From positions 1,267,775 to 1,331,774 of the forward strand of contig NZ_LMGA01000001.1 of assembly GCF_001427025.1 (NCBI RefSeq): 64,000 nucleotides of DNA. The letters run 5' to 3'. Of the stretch, positions 1-10,546 are shown one piece after another (position 1 is the stretch's first letter; the number at the start of each line of letters is the position of its first letter). A program made the translations under genes and the position numbers. Source of the DNA: Mesorhizobium sp. Root554. GTDB taxonomy: Bacteria > Pseudomonadota > Alphaproteobacteria > Rhizobiales > Rhizobiaceae. The notes under the pieces were generated by a model. The model had not been told where the DNA came from. It did no database searches and was given only the letters and a program-made list of their open reading frames with translations.

Positions 1-44
1 AGACTGCATCGTGCACAGATTTCAGCCGTGCAAGGCCAATTTAC

Positions 45-70
45 CCGATTGCCGATTGCCTATTGCCGAA
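45..70 (-). repeat. Heptad-phased repeat at the lpxB stop codon
   Basis: Read on the minus strand this is a run of 7-base units of the form T(C/A)GGCAA: TCGGCAA, TAGGCAA, TCGGCAA, then TCGGG. The stop codon TAG of lpxB and its last two codons (CGG CAA) fall inside the run, so the repeat supplies the end of the gene. The same unit follows the stop codons at 57860 and 62752. Only the GGC-type half is present here; the GCC-type half seen in the other two copies is absent. Confidence 0.7.
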
Positions 71-1253
71 TTACTTCCATCACCGCCTCGGCTGCGATCT
101 CGCCGGCCGGGCGGTCGGTCGCCATGCGGCGGCGCACCTCCGCAAAGCCTTCCTTCTGCCAGGCGCGCATCTCGGTGTCGGTGAACAGCGCCTCGACATG
201 CCGCGCCAGATTCCCCGGCCGGACATAGTCGTTGTAGAACTCCGGCACGATGGCGCGGTCGGCGATCAGGTTCGGCAGCAATGCCGACCAGGACGTGATC
301 AGCCGCTGCGCAAGGCGCATGACCGAGTCCAGCCGGTATGCCGAAACCATCGGCACCCCGCTCAGCGCAAGTTCGAGCGAGACCGTGCCGGAGGCAATCA
401 GCGCCGCATCAGCCTGGCCGAAAGCCTGCCATTTGGCGTCCTGGGCGGTGACAATCTCGGGCTGATCCCGCCAGCCGGAAACCGACGCGCGCACCAGATC
501 GGCCACATGCGGAACGGTCGGCAGCAGCAGCCGCAATCTATGCCCACGCGCCTGCAGCACCGAAACGGTTTCGCCGAACGGTTCGATCAGCCGGCGCACC
601 TCGCTGCGACGGGAGCCCGGCAGCAACAGCAGCGTCTTGGTACGCTCCGCCGAGAGATCGCGCGGATTGCGCTGTCCTTCGGCTGCCAGCGCGACGCCGG
701 CATCGTGCGTCAGCCGGTGGCCGACATAGGTGCCCGGCGGCCCACCCAGGCGCTGCAATTCGGCCGGCTCGAAGGGCAGCAGGCACAATATGCGATCGAC
801 ATAGGGCTTCATGGCGGGCGCCCTGCCCGGCCTCCAGGCCCAGACGCTGGGGCAGACATAATGGATGACCGGAATGGACGGGTTCGCCGCGCGCACCTTC
901 TTCGCAACCCGCAGCGAGAAATCCGGACTGTCGATGGTGACGAGGCAATCCGGCTGCTCGGCGGCGATGGCAGCGGCTGTCTGGCCGATGCGGCGGATCA
1001 GCCGCGGCAGGTCGCGCAGGATGGCGCTGACGCCGACCAGCGCGATCTCTCCGGCATCGAACAGCGAGGCAAGCCCGAGTTGCTGCAAATGGCGACCACC
1101 GATGCCGGCAAGGTGAACCTCGCGGCCGCTGGCAAGCTGCAGCGCCCGTACGAGATCCGCGCCGAGCAGATCGCCGGATTCCTCCCCGGCGACCACCGCG
1201 ATTCTGAGCGGCCTGCTGTCCGTCGGCTCATGCTCCATGGATGCGGTCTCCAT
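60..1253 (-). CDS. lpxB: Lipid-A-disaccharide synthase LpxB
   Basis: Condenses UDP-2,3-diacylglucosamine with lipid X (2,3-diacylglucosamine 1-phosphate) to form the lipid A disaccharide (family GT19, peripheral inner membrane). The N-terminus has the family signature VAGEESGDLLGADLV, and LLPGSRRSEV and an ALIASGTVSLELA-type sugar-nucleotide site follow. About 397 residues, a normal length. It is the last gene of the superoperon and overlaps the end of lpxI. Candidate starts are ATG at 1262, 1259, 1253 and 1238; I chose 1253 because GAAGGA lies 8 bases upstream, but 1238 (MEHEPTDS) is also possible. The final codons and stop are formed by a heptad repeat. Confidence 0.97.
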   Translation of the reverse strand: METASMEHEPTDSRPLRIAVVAGEESGDLLGADLVRALQLASGREVHLAGIGGRHLQQLGLASLFDAGEIALVGVSAILRDLPRLIRRIGQTAAAIAAEQPDCLVTIDSPDFSLRVAKKVRAANPSIPVIHYVCPSVWAWRPGRAPAMKPYVDRILCLLPFEPAELQRLGGPPGTYVGHRLTHDAGVALAAEGQRNPRDLSAERTKTLLLLPGSRRSEVRRLIEPFGETVSVLQARGHRLRLLLPTVPHVADLVRASVSGWRDQPEIVTAQDAKWQAFGQADAALIASGTVSLELALSGVPMVSAYRLDSVMRLAQRLITSWSALLPNLIADRAIVPEFYNDYVRPGNLARHVEALFTDTEMRAWQKEGFAEVRRRMATDRPAGEIAAEAVMEVIRQ

Positions 1254-2148
1254 GAACATCATCCTTCGCCGGCAGGCCGATGACGAACAGGCCCAGCCGG
1301 TCTGCTGCTTCGATCACCCTGCCCGCCTCCATCACCAGCGAGCGCCCGGCCTCGACGGCGATGCCGGACAGCCCGGCGGCATGGGCCAATTCGACGGTCT
1401 GCGGGCCTATCGATGGCAGGTCGGCGCGCACTTCCTGCTCGGGCTTGGCGCATTTGACCAGCACCCCGCCCGCCTTTCCGGCAAGGCGTCCGTGACCGCG
1501 TAAATCCTTCACCCGCTCCAACAGGCCGTTGGTGCCCTCGATGCCTTCGAGCGCGACAGCCCTGCCACCGATCGCCACCGCGGCCTGGCCGATGTCGAGC
1601 GCCCCGATGGCCTTGGCGGCCGCACGCGCGGCCTCGATGTCCCGCCAGTCCGATTTTTTAGGCGCGATCTTTCCGAAAGCGCCTTCGCTAGCAAGCAGAT
1701 CGGGCACGATCTCGTGCGCGCCGACCACCTGGAAGCCCCGTGCCTCAATGCCGCGAACCAGTATCTTCAATAGGCCGTCGTCGCCGCGCGCCAGCGCGCG
1801 GAGGAGGAGCGGAACGATGGACAACAGCCCGAAATTGAGGCGCATGGCCGAAAGACGTGGGCGTCGCCTAATCTCACCGGCCAGCACCAGATGGGTGACG
1901 CCATGGCGCTTCAGTATGGCCGTGAGCGAGCCGACATGCTCCAGCGCCAATGTCTCATGTTCGTACCGGTCAAGCCCGGCATCGGGCCCGACCTCGCCTT
2001 CAACAATGAGGACGAAGGGGGCCAGGCCTTGCCGCTTCAGCGTATCGGCCACTTCGATGGGCAGGCTGCCGCCTCCGGCGACGATCCCGACCTTGCTGCC
2101 GGGAGGAAGCTGAAAACGCGCGGCGTCTTCAGTCTTCGTCATCGGCAT
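1228..2148 (-). CDS. lpxI: UDP-2,3-diacylglucosamine diphosphatase LpxI (DUF1009)
   Basis: Hydrolyses UDP-2,3-diacylglucosamine to lipid X and UMP, the step done by LpxH in enterobacteria. LpxI is the unrelated enzyme typical of alphaproteobacteria. Visible are the N-terminal KVGIVAGGGSLPIEVAD segment, the APKKSDWRDIEAA stretch, and the C-terminal half with IEGTNGLLERV and VKCAKPEQEVRADLPSIGPQT, all characteristic of the DUF1009 family. Length 306 residues. It overlaps lpxA by 20 bases upstream and lpxB downstream, so translation is probably coupled. Position between lpxA and lpxB supports the assignment. Confidence 0.95.
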   Translation of the reverse strand: MPMTKTEDAARFQLPPGSKVGIVAGGGSLPIEVADTLKRQGLAPFVLIVEGEVGPDAGLDRYEHETLALEHVGSLTAILKRHGVTHLVLAGEIRRRPRLSAMRLNFGLLSIVPLLLRALARGDDGLLKILVRGIEARGFQVVGAHEIVPDLLASEGAFGKIAPKKSDWRDIEAARAAAKAIGALDIGQAAVAIGGRAVALEGIEGTNGLLERVKDLRGHGRLAGKAGGVLVKCAKPEQEVRADLPSIGPQTVELAHAAGLSGIAVEAGRSLVMEAGRVIEAADRLGLFVIGLPAKDDVHGDRIHGA

Positions 2149-2962
2149 CGTCGTCGGCTCCGCCCGTCAGCGGCGGCATGGCGTAATGGCGCTTGCCCCG
2201 GCTGGAGATGAAGTCGATGATCTTCATGGCTGTGGGCGATCCGGAAAATTCGCCGCGCGCCAGTTCGACATTCTCGCCGATGGTGCGGGAGCGGTCGAAG
2301 ATCGTCCGGTAGGCCCGGCGCAGCAGATGGATTTCGGCGCGCTCAAGCCCCGAGCGTTTCAGCCCGATAATGTTGAGCCCGCGCAACTGGGCACGGTTGC
2401 CTACGGCAATCGCGTAGGGGATGACATCGCCGACCACGGCCGAGCAGCCGCCGAGAAAGGCATTGTCGCCGACGCGGACGAACTGGTGCACGGCGGTCAG
2501 CCCGCCGATGTTGACGTTGTCGCCGATCTCGCAATGGCCGCCGAGCGTCGCGCCATTGGCGAAGGTCGCGTTCTTGCCGACGATGCAGTCATGCGCGACA
2601 TGCGCATAGGCGAGGAAATTTCCATTGTCGCCGATCACCGTTTCGCCCCGGCTTGTATCGGTGCCGGTGTGCATCGTCACGCCCTCGCGGATGGTGCAGT
2701 TCGAGCCGATGATGAGCGTCGTTCGCCCGCCCTTGTGCCGCGCGTTCTGCGGCGGCGCACCGAGCGTTGCCATCGGGTAGACCCTGGTGCCTGCGCCGAC
2801 CGTGGTCGCTCCCATGATCGAGACATGGCCGACCAATTCCACGTTGTCCGCGACAATGGCATCGGCGCCGACATGGCAGAAGGGACCGATGCGAACGCCC
2901 GCGCCGATCTGCGCGCCGGCTTCGACAACCGCCGAAGGATGGATGGAAGTCTCGATTTTCAT
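2129..2962 (-). CDS. lpxA: UDP-N-acetylglucosamine O-acyltransferase LpxA
   Basis: First step of lipid A synthesis: transfer of a 3-hydroxyacyl chain from ACP to the 3-OH of UDP-GlcNAc, as a soluble trimer. The N-terminal two thirds is a left-handed beta helix built of hexapeptide repeats (IHPSAVVEAGAQIGAGVRIG onward). The catalytic histidine lies in AHVAHDCIVG, and GGLTAVHQFVRVG follows. The helical C-terminal domain contains LNIIGLKRSG. About 277 residues from the ATG at 2962; a GTG two codons upstream (2968) is an alternative. Fifteen bases downstream of fabZ. Confidence 0.97.
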   Translation of the reverse strand: MKIETSIHPSAVVEAGAQIGAGVRIGPFCHVGADAIVADNVELVGHVSIMGATTVGAGTRVYPMATLGAPPQNARHKGGRTTLIIGSNCTIREGVTMHTGTDTSRGETVIGDNGNFLAYAHVAHDCIVGKNATFANGATLGGHCEIGDNVNIGGLTAVHQFVRVGDNAFLGGCSAVVGDVIPYAIAVGNRAQLRGLNIIGLKRSGLERAEIHLLRRAYRTIFDRSRTIGENVELARGEFSGSPTAMKIIDFISSRGKRHYAMPPLTGGADDDADDED

Positions 2963-2976
2963 AAGCACCCGGGGGT

Positions 2977-3441
2977 TCAGTCGTTCTCGACCATCATAGC
3001 GGAAATCTCGGCTTCCGCGACTTTTGCGCCGTCGACAAGACCCTCGCAGGCGAATTTGAGGAGATTGCCGCGTTTTTTGATCTTCTTCACCGCAATGCGC
3101 AACTGATCGCCGGGAACGACGGGCTTGCGGAACTTGGCCCCGTCGATGGTGAGGAAGTAGACCAGGGATGGTTTGGTCGTCCCGAGTTGGCGGATGCAGA
3201 TGGCGCCGGCGGTCTGCGCCATCGCCTCGATGATCAGCACGCCCGGCATCACCGGCTGGTCCGGAAAATGGCCAAGGAAATGCGGCTCGTTGATGGTCAC
3301 GTTCTTGATGCCGACGGCGGAATCGTCACCGTCGATCTCGACGATGCGGTCGATCATCAGGAACGGATAGCGATGTGGCAGGAGCTTCAACAGCCCCATA
3401 ATGTCCACCGCCTCCAGCGCAGCGCCCGCCGCGTCAGCCAT
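2977..3441 (-). CDS. fabZ: 3-hydroxyacyl-ACP dehydratase FabZ
   Basis: Dehydrates 3-hydroxyacyl-ACP in fatty acid elongation and so competes with LpxA/LpxD for the same substrate pool, which is the usual reason given for its place in this operon. Hot-dog fold protein of 154 residues. Signature [14 protein letters not shown] is present, the catalytic His is in [12 protein letters not shown] and the catalytic Glu in [12 protein letters not shown]. The ATG at 3441 overlaps the end of lpxD by 8 bases. Confidence 0.97.
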   Translation of the reverse strand: MADAAGAALEAVDIMGLLKLLPHRYPFLMIDRIVEIDGDDSAVGIKNVTINEPHFLGHFPDQPVMPGVLIIEAMAQTAGAICIRQLGTTKPSLVYFLTIDGAKFRKPVVPGDQLRIAVKKIKKRGNLLKFACEGLVDGAKVAEAEISAMMVEND

Positions 3442-4486
3442 TCTTGTCCCCCTTGGTGTGCTTGGTGAAATTCCGGATGGCTGAAAGCTCGCGGAAGAAA
3501 TCGCGCATCGGCTGCGCCGGCAGGCCGGCCCAGCGCTCGCCGGCCGGAATATCGTACATCAGGCCGGAAGACGCGGCCACCTGGGCGCGGTCGCCAACGG
3601 TGATGTGGTCGGCGATGCCGACACGGCCGCCGAGCATGACGAAATCGCCGAGCGTCACCGAACCGGAAAGACCGCAATGGCCAGCGATAATGCAGCCGCG
3701 CCCGATGCGGACATTGTGGGCGATCTGCACCAGATTGTCGATCTTGGTCCCCTCGCCGATGATTGTATCGGCCATGGCGCCGCGGTCCACCGTGGTGTTG
3801 GAACCGATCTCGACATCGTCCTGGATGATGACGCGGCCGATCTGCGGCATACGTTCCGGGCCTTTCGGACCCGGCACGAAGCCGAAACCGTCCTGGCCGA
3901 TGCTGGCGCCGCCATGGATGATGACGCGATTGCCGATCAGCGCATATTGCACGCTCACATTGGGGCCGACATAGCCATCACGGCCGATCTGGCATCCGGC
4001 TCCGATTACGGCGTTGGGGGCAATGATGGTGCCGCTGCCGATGGCGGCGCCCGGACCGACCACCGCGCCGGCCTCGATGATGGCGCCCTTCTCGACCTTC
4101 GCAGTCGCATCCACATGAGCCTGCTTGGAGATGCCCTTTTCAGACGTCAGCGCGACGGGCGTGGCCGCGGCCGGGAAAAGCAGCCTGCCGATCGTGGCGA
4201 ACGCCAGTTGCGGCCGCTGGTTGACCAGCACGGCGACGCCGGTGGGCGCCGCGTCAGCCAGTTCAATGGGACAAAGGACGGCCGTCGCGAACAGTGACGC
4301 CATCAGGCCGGCATTGCGCTTGCCATCGACGAAGACGAGCGCGCGCTCGCCGCCTTCGGTCGCGGAAGCTATGGTGTCGATGACCGTATCGGCATAGGCT
4401 GGGTTGACCAGCGACGAGCCGGTCAAGTTCGCGACCTCGGCCACCGTATACTGGCGGGAAGGCGCGAAAAACACCGGTTCGGTCAT
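3434..4486 (-). CDS. lpxD: UDP-3-O-acylglucosamine N-acyltransferase LpxD
   Basis: Third acylation step of lipid A: adds a 3-hydroxyacyl chain to the 2-amino group of UDP-3-O-acylglucosamine. It has an N-terminal uridine-binding domain (about residues 1-105), a long hexapeptide-repeat beta helix, and the catalytic-region motif [20 protein letters not shown]. It ends in a short helical tail with [19 protein letters not shown]. About 350 residues from ATG 4486; a GTG at 4516 would add ten residues ([10 protein letters not shown]) that do not look conserved. It lies 66 bases downstream of bamA. Confidence 0.96.
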   Translation of the reverse strand: MTEPVFFAPSRQYTVAEVANLTGSSLVNPAYADTVIDTIASATEGGERALVFVDGKRNAGLMASLFATAVLCPIELADAAPTGVAVLVNQRPQLAFATIGRLLFPAAATPVALTSEKGISKQAHVDATAKVEKGAIIEAGAVVGPGAAIGSGTIIAPNAVIGAGCQIGRDGYVGPNVSVQYALIGNRVIIHGGASIGQDGFGFVPGPKGPERMPQIGRVIIQDDVEIGSNTTVDRGAMADTIIGEGTKIDNLVQIAHNVRIGRGCIIAGHCGLSGSVTLGDFVMLGGRVGIADHITVGDRAQVAASSGLMYDIPAGERWAGLPAQPMRDFFRELSAIRNFTKHTKGDKNG

Positions 4487-4552
4487 CGCAAAGCAATATC
4501 CAGCTGATCGGGTCACACGTTTCCGGACCGCGAGGCCCGGAAACGTCCGCGC

Positions 4553-6916
4553 TTAGAAGCGGGTGGACATGCCGAAGTTGAGTTCCTGGACGTCGTCGGT
4601 CTTTTCCTTCTTGACCGGCACGGCGTAGTCGACGCGCAGCGGCCCGAACGGCGAATCCCACAGGATGCCGATGCCGACGGAAGCGCGCCATTCCATATTA
4701 GCCGACCCGGACAGAACACGGTTGGACGCTAACTCCGTACCGTAGAGGGTCGCAGCGTCGGCAAACACCGCGCCACGCAGGCCGAGGCTTTCCGGAACTG
4801 CTGGCAGCGGGAACTGCGCTTCCGCCGAAGCATTGAAATAGGTCGTACCACCGACATGATCGTCCGCATCGTTGGCTATCGGACCGATGCCATTGTACTC
4901 GAAGCCGCGGATCATACGGTCGTTGCTCTTGAAATGGTCGAACACGCGCAGCTTGCCATCGCCATAGCTGGCGATATAGCCAGCGCCGCCCGAAAACACG
5001 CCGACGATATCCAGCTCTTCCGACAATGTCTGGTAGTAGGAACCGCGCGCCGTCAGCTTGACATATTTGGCGTCGCCGCCGACGCCGGCGAACTCGGCGC
5101 CGAGATTGGCGTAGATACCGCTATGCGGCTTCTTCTCGTTGTCGATGGTGTTGTAGATCAGCGCGCCGCTGATCGACGACTTCAGCCACGGGCTTTCATC
5201 GATGCCATCGAGGATTGCAGTGGAGACCGTACATTTCAGAGGGTCATATCCACCGGCGGTTATGCAATCGTCATCCAGCTCGTACTTCTCCTGGGAGATA
5301 TTGTACGCAAGTTGGGTGGTGATGTTGTCGGTGATCGGCAGGCCGAAACGGATCGTCGCGCCGGTCGATTCAGAGTCGTAATTGTCATAGTCGCGGGTCG
5401 ACTTGAAGATGTCGAAACCAGCCGAGATGCGGTGGCCGAGGAAATACGGCTCCGTGAATGAGAACGAATAGTCGCGCGAATTCTTGCCGCCGCCCGCCGA
5501 GAAGCGGATGAACTGGCCGCGGCCGAGGAAGTTGCGCTCGGACACCGAACCCTGCACCGAAGCGCCGGGCGTGTCGCCACCGGTCGAATAGCCGGCGCCA
5601 ATGGAAAATTCACCGGTCGATTTCTCGGTCACATCGACGACCAGGACGACCTGGTCCGGCTCGGAGCCGGGCGCCGTGGAGATATCGACCTTCTCAAAGA
5701 AATCGAGGGCTTCCAGCCGCTTCTTCGCGCGCTGGATCAACACCTGGTTGAAGGCGTCGCCTTCGCTGATATCGAACTCGCGGCGGATGACGTAGTCGCG
5801 CGTACGCGAATTGCCGCGGATCTCGATGCGCTCGACATAGGCCTTGGTGCCCTGATCGACCGTATAGACAACCGAAATGGTGCGGTTTTCGTAATTGCGG
5901 TCGCCGCGCGGCGTAACCTGCGCGAAGGCATAGCCCTGGCCAGCAACACGCTCGGTGATGGCGATGATCGAATCTTCGACATCCTTGGCGCTGTAGACAT
6001 CGCCGGCATGGGACTCGACCACCGAATTCAAAGAGGCCGCATCGACTTCCGGAATGGTGCTGTCGACGGACACGTCGCCGAAGCGGTAGCGCTCGCCTTC
6101 CTGCACGGTGATGGTGACGGTGTATTCGTTGGTCGCATCGTCAAGCTCGCCGAACGCCGAGACGACCTGGAAGTCGGCATAGCCGTGATTGTAGTAGAAA
6201 CGGCGCAGCAGCTCTTCGTCGGCGCGCAGCTTCTGCTCGTCATAGACGTCGTCGCGCAGCAGGAACGACAGCACGGTCGAACGCTTGGTGTTGATGACAT
6301 CGGCCAGACGACGGCTGGAATAGGCCGTGTTGCCGACGAAATTGATCGCCGCGATCTTGGTGCGGTCGCCTTCGGTGATGTTGAACACAACATTCACGCG
6401 ATTGTCGCCCAGATCCATGATCTGCGTCGTCACCGAGGCGTCGTCGCGGCCGATATTGCCGTAGGCAGCCTTGACCGCCTGGACATCGGCGTCGAGCGTG
6501 GCCTGCGAGAACGAACCGCGCGGCTTCAGCTGTACGACGTTCGAAAGCTGCGCGTCCTTGATCTTCTTGTTGCCCTGGAAGAGCACCTGGTTGACCACCT
6601 TGTACTCGGACACGGTGATGACCAGCGAGGAGCCGACCTGGTTGATCTGGACGTCGGAGAACAGGCCGGTGCCGAACAGGCCCTTGACGGCCTCGTCGAT
6701 GTCGCCGCCCGAGAACGACTTGCCGGGCTTGATCGAGACATAGTTGCGGATCGTGTCGGCATCGACGCGCGTGTTGCCACGCACTTCGATCCTGCTCACC
6801 ACAGCAGCCTCGGCCGCCGAAACGGCGGCGAACTGAACAACAAGCGCACCTGGAACAACCAGGGCGGCGGACAAAGCCGCCGCTGAAGCAGCGCTAAGAA
6901 ACTTGGATGCCTTCAT
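4553..6916 (-). CDS. bamA: Outer membrane protein assembly factor BamA
   Basis: Central component of the BAM complex that folds and inserts outer-membrane beta-barrel proteins. An N-terminal signal peptide (about residues 1-37, ending near AAEAA) is followed by five POTRA domains starting at VVSRIEVRGNTRVDADTI. The C-terminal 16-strand barrel closes with the phenylalanine-ended beta-signal GMSTRF. Length 787 residues is normal. It sits between rseP (220 bases upstream) and lpxD, the standard alphaproteobacterial order linking OMP and LPS biogenesis. The 220-base gap before it could hold a separate promoter, but none is convincing by eye. Confidence 0.98.
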   Translation of the reverse strand: MKASKFLSAASAAALSAALVVPGALVVQFAAVSAAEAAVVSRIEVRGNTRVDADTIRNYVSIKPGKSFSGGDIDEAVKGLFGTGLFSDVQINQVGSSLVITVSEYKVVNQVLFQGNKKIKDAQLSNVVQLKPRGSFSQATLDADVQAVKAAYGNIGRDDASVTTQIMDLGDNRVNVVFNITEGDRTKIAAINFVGNTAYSSRRLADVINTKRSTVLSFLLRDDVYDEQKLRADEELLRRFYYNHGYADFQVVSAFGELDDATNEYTVTITVQEGERYRFGDVSVDSTIPEVDAASLNSVVESHAGDVYSAKDVEDSIIAITERVAGQGYAFAQVTPRGDRNYENRTISVVYTVDQGTKAYVERIEIRGNSRTRDYVIRREFDISEGDAFNQVLIQRAKKRLEALDFFEKVDISTAPGSEPDQVVLVVDVTEKSTGEFSIGAGYSTGGDTPGASVQGSVSERNFLGRGQFIRFSAGGGKNSRDYSFSFTEPYFLGHRISAGFDIFKSTRDYDNYDSESTGATIRFGLPITDNITTQLAYNISQEKYELDDDCITAGGYDPLKCTVSTAILDGIDESPWLKSSISGALIYNTIDNEKKPHSGIYANLGAEFAGVGGDAKYVKLTARGSYYQTLSEELDIVGVFSGGAGYIASYGDGKLRVFDHFKSNDRMIRGFEYNGIGPIANDADDHVGGTTYFNASAEAQFPLPAVPESLGLRGAVFADAATLYGTELASNRVLSGSANMEWRASVGIGILWDSPFGPLRVDYAVPVKKEKTDDVQELNFGMSTRF

Positions 6917-7136
6917 CGGGCTCTATAACCTTTTTCTCGAAGTCCCCACGGCGAGAAAACCGGACGTCGCGGTAAATTTCCCATACCGTAATAACCGGAT
7001 TTTCCCTACACGCAAGGCTTCTGGTTAATTTGTATTTACTTCCCGCGCAGGCGTGGCTTTCGCGTCACGCATATCCCCACGCATGGTAAACGCACCCTCA
7101 ATGCCATTGGCTGACGTACTGAATTTGTTCATGATT

Positions 7137-8279
7137 TCAGCACCCGAACAGATCGTTCCAGAACACGAACCCCATGAAGCCCAGAACCAGAACCAACCCC
7201 GTTCGGTAGACGGCCTCCATCATCCATTCCGAAACGGGCCGCCTGATGACCGCCTCGATGGCATAAAAGGCGAGATGCCCGCCATCCAGCGGTGGAATCG
7301 GCAGCAGATTGAGGATGCCGATGCCGACGGACAGCAACGCCACCAGCTGCACCAGCCATTCGAAGCCGAGCTTGGCCGCCTGACCGGCCATGCCGGCGAT
7401 CTTCACCGGACCGCCGAGCTGGCATTTGTCCTCCCGGCCGACGGCGAAGCGCGTCAGGAACTGGCCTGTGCGCTCGATGATATGGCCGGTTTCCGACACC
7501 GCCGCTGAAAGCGCCTGCACCGGACCGTAAGTGACGAGCCGCGGCTGGCCGACCTGCTCGTTATTGGTGACACCGATGATCGCAACCTTGACCTTGTTTC
7601 CAAGCGCGTCTTCCTGCTCCATCAGGCTCGGCGTCGCGGTCAGACTGACTTCCTTGCCATCGCGCAGCATGACGAAGGTGATCGCGTCCCCTGCCCGGCC
7701 TGAAACCAGCCGCTGCACGTCGCCGAAGGTTTCGACCTTGCGACCATCGACGCTGACGAAACGGTCGCCCGGCATCACTCCGGCCTGTGCGGCGGGGCTG
7801 CCGGCGGTCACCGAAGCCACCATCGGCTCCGAGACATAGCGCCCGTAGACGGAAAACAGCACGGTAAACACAGCGATGGTCAAAAGGAAATTGAACAGCG
7901 GACCGGCGAACACGGTGGCGGCGCGCTTCCAGATCGGCTGCGTGTGGAAGGCGACCTTGCGCTCGTCCTCGCTCAGGGCGTCGAGTTCCTCGGCGCCGGG
8001 CTGGCTGGAGGTCGCGTTCATATCTCCGACGAACTTCACATAGCCGCCGAGCGGCACGGCGCAGAGCTTCCAGCGCGTGCCGTGCCTGTCGTTGAAGCCG
8101 ACGAGTTCCGGCCCGAAACCGATGGAAAAGGCCTGAACGCCGATGCCGCAGGCGCGGCCGACCAGATAGTGACCCATCTCATGCACGAAGACCACGACCG
8201 TCAGCACGAACAGGAACGGCACGAGCGTGCCGAGGACAATGCCCTCGGTGCTGAAGACGGCGTGCATGATCTCGGTCAA
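7137..8279 (-). CDS. rseP: Site-2 RIP metalloprotease RseP
   Basis: Membrane zinc protease that cleaves within transmembrane segments, in E. coli the anti-sigma factor RseA; the substrate here is unknown. The zinc motif HEMGH is at residues 33-37 in the first membrane helix, and the second active-site motif is LLPIPPLDGGHL near residue 315. One PDZ domain is visible around GSPAAQAGVMPGDRFVSVDG; enterobacterial RseP has two. Length 380 residues. Located 85 bases downstream of cdsA in the conserved uppS-cdsA-rseP-bamA order. Confidence 0.96.
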   Translation of the reverse strand: MTEIMHAVFSTEGIVLGTLVPFLFVLTVVVFVHEMGHYLVGRACGIGVQAFSIGFGPELVGFNDRHGTRWKLCAVPLGGYVKFVGDMNATSSQPGAEELDALSEDERKVAFHTQPIWKRAATVFAGPLFNFLLTIAVFTVLFSVYGRYVSEPMVASVTAGSPAAQAGVMPGDRFVSVDGRKVETFGDVQRLVSGRAGDAITFVMLRDGKEVSLTATPSLMEQEDALGNKVKVAIIGVTNNEQVGQPRLVTYGPVQALSAAVSETGHIIERTGQFLTRFAVGREDKCQLGGPVKIAGMAGQAAKLGFEWLVQLVALLSVGIGILNLLPIPPLDGGHLAFYAIEAVIRRPVSEWMMEAVYRTGLVLVLGFMGFVFWNDLFGC

Positions 8280-8364
8280 AAGGTGCCCTCTATGCCGTAA
8301 CGGCCGGCTCTGACTTCTTCGTCAAAGCAGGCAAATCCATGACGCGCGCAACAGCCCGCGCCCT

Positions 8365-9189
8365 TCATGCGGGGAAAAGTCCCTGCGCCGGGTGCTCGGC
8401 CGACGCCGCCATCCAGCCGATCAGGTAAAGGGCGAACGCCGCCGCGACAAGCCCGTCCACCCTGTCCATGACGCCGCCATGGCCAGGGATCAGATTGCCC
8501 GAATCCTTGCGCCCATGCCGCCGCTTGACCCAGGATTCGAACAGGTCGCCTGCCTGGGCGACGACTGAAAGCACCAGCGCCACCAAAGCCAGCGTGAAAA
8601 TATTGCCGGCGCCGGCCAGGATCGCCAGCAGCACGCCGGCCACGACGCCGCCAACCGCGCCGCCGACCGCGCCGCTGCGTGTCTTGCCGGGCGATATGGA
8701 GGGCGCGAGCTTCGGCCCGCCGACCGCGCGCCCGACGAAATAGGCAAAGACGTCTGTCGCCCAGACGACTGCGAAAAGAAACAGCACCGCAACCAGCCCT
8801 GCATGGTTGGAATCGCGAAGCAGCGCCAGCGACAGGCCGGAAAGCCCGGCATAGGCGAGCCCGGCGGCGTCCCATTGTCCGGTGCCGCGCATGGAGGAAA
8901 AAATGGCCGTCGCCGCCACGATAGCCGCCAGCAGCAGCAGAAGGGACCAGGCCGGCAAATCGGCGACCACCGCCAGCGCGAAAACCAGCATGAGCGCTTG
9001 CGGCAGCAGGTTTGTGGCCGGCCCGATCGACGACACCGCCGACCGCGCCATCTGCGTCCATTCGTAGAAAATCGCGCCAGCGATTACCGCGCTGGCCAAT
9101 CGGAACAGGAAACCGCCGAACCATGTCGGAACAAGAATGACCGCAACCAGCACAAGCGCCGAAATGACGCGAACTTGAAGGTTGCTCAT
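8365..9189 (-). CDS. cdsA: Phosphatidate cytidylyltransferase CdsA
   Basis: Makes CDP-diacylglycerol from phosphatidic acid and CTP, the branch point for phospholipids; integral inner-membrane enzyme. About 274 residues with seven or eight hydrophobic helices. The C-terminal signature begins at SPGKTRSGAVGG and continues to KRRHGRKDSGNLIPGHGGVMDRVDG, the family consensus. The start MSNLQVRVISA at 9189 lies 7 bases after the uppS stop. An in-frame upstream extension exists but reads antisense to the C-terminus of uppS in the wrong frame and is not part of the gene. Confidence 0.96.
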   Translation of the reverse strand: MSNLQVRVISALVLVAVILVPTWFGGFLFRLASAVIAGAIFYEWTQMARSAVSSIGPATNLLPQALMLVFALAVVADLPAWSLLLLLAAIVAATAIFSSMRGTGQWDAAGLAYAGLSGLSLALLRDSNHAGLVAVLFLFAVVWATDVFAYFVGRAVGGPKLAPSISPGKTRSGAVGGAVGGVVAGVLLAILAGAGNIFTLALVALVLSVVAQAGDLFESWVKRRHGRKDSGNLIPGHGGVMDRVDGLVAAAFALYLIGWMAASAEHPAQGLFPA

Positions 9190-9196
9190 TGCGCGC

Positions 9197-9925
<729 letters not shown>

Positions 9926-9957
9926 TCTCTCGCTTTCGGGTGGCTTTGCAGCAGACC

Positions 9958-10512
9958 CTAAACCTGCATGATTTCCGCTTCCTTTTCGGAAAGCAGACTG
10001 TCGATGGTGCTGATCGTCTCGTCCGTCAGCTTTTGCACGCTGTCGGATCGCTTGCGCTGGTCGTCCTCGGAAATATCGCCGTCCTTTTCCGCTTTCTTGA
10101 GAAAGTCCATACCGTCGCGGCGCACATGGCGCGCAGCGACACGGGCATTCTCGGCATAGCCATGCGAAATCTTCACCAGTTCCTTGCGCCGCTGCTCGTT
10201 GAGCTCGGGCAGCGGTATGCGCAAATTGGTGCCATCGACGATGGGGTTGAAGCCGAGATTGGCTTCGCGGATGGCGCGGTCGACGGCGCTGACCATGGAT
10301 TTGTCCCAGACCGACACCGAGATCATGCGCGGCTCCGGAACCGATACGCTGGCGACCTGATTGATCGGCATGGCGGTGCCGTAGGCCTGCACCTGCACGG
10401 CGTCGAGGAGATTGCTCGAGGCACGCCCGGTGCGCAGCGAAGCCAAGTCCTGCTTGAAGGCGGCGATCGCCCCGTCCATGCGCCGTTTCAGATCGTCATA
10501 GTCGCCACTCAT
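9958..10512 (-). CDS. frr: Ribosome recycling factor Frr
   Basis: Releases ribosomes from mRNA after termination together with EF-G. The 184-residue length is standard. The sequence has the long helical hairpin and the conserved [12 protein letters not shown] and [21 protein letters not shown] segments, then [26 protein letters not shown] C-terminal helix. It lies 34 bases downstream of pyrH, as in most alphaproteobacteria. Confidence 0.98.
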   Translation of the reverse strand: MSGDYDDLKRRMDGAIAAFKQDLASLRTGRASSNLLDAVQVQAYGTAMPINQVASVSVPEPRMISVSVWDKSMVSAVDRAIREANLGFNPIVDGTNLRIPLPELNEQRRKELVKISHGYAENARVAARHVRRDGMDFLKKAEKDGDISEDDQRKRSDSVQKLTDETISTIDSLLSEKEAEIMQV

Positions 10513-10546
10513 AACCGTCTCCTCGGCCCGTTCGCCGGGCTCGCTT

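Noticed and set aside
63..1283. 406-codon plus-strand frame opposite lpxB
   Set aside because: Low-complexity Arg/His/Gln-rich translation, no domain, fully antisense to a clear lpxB.
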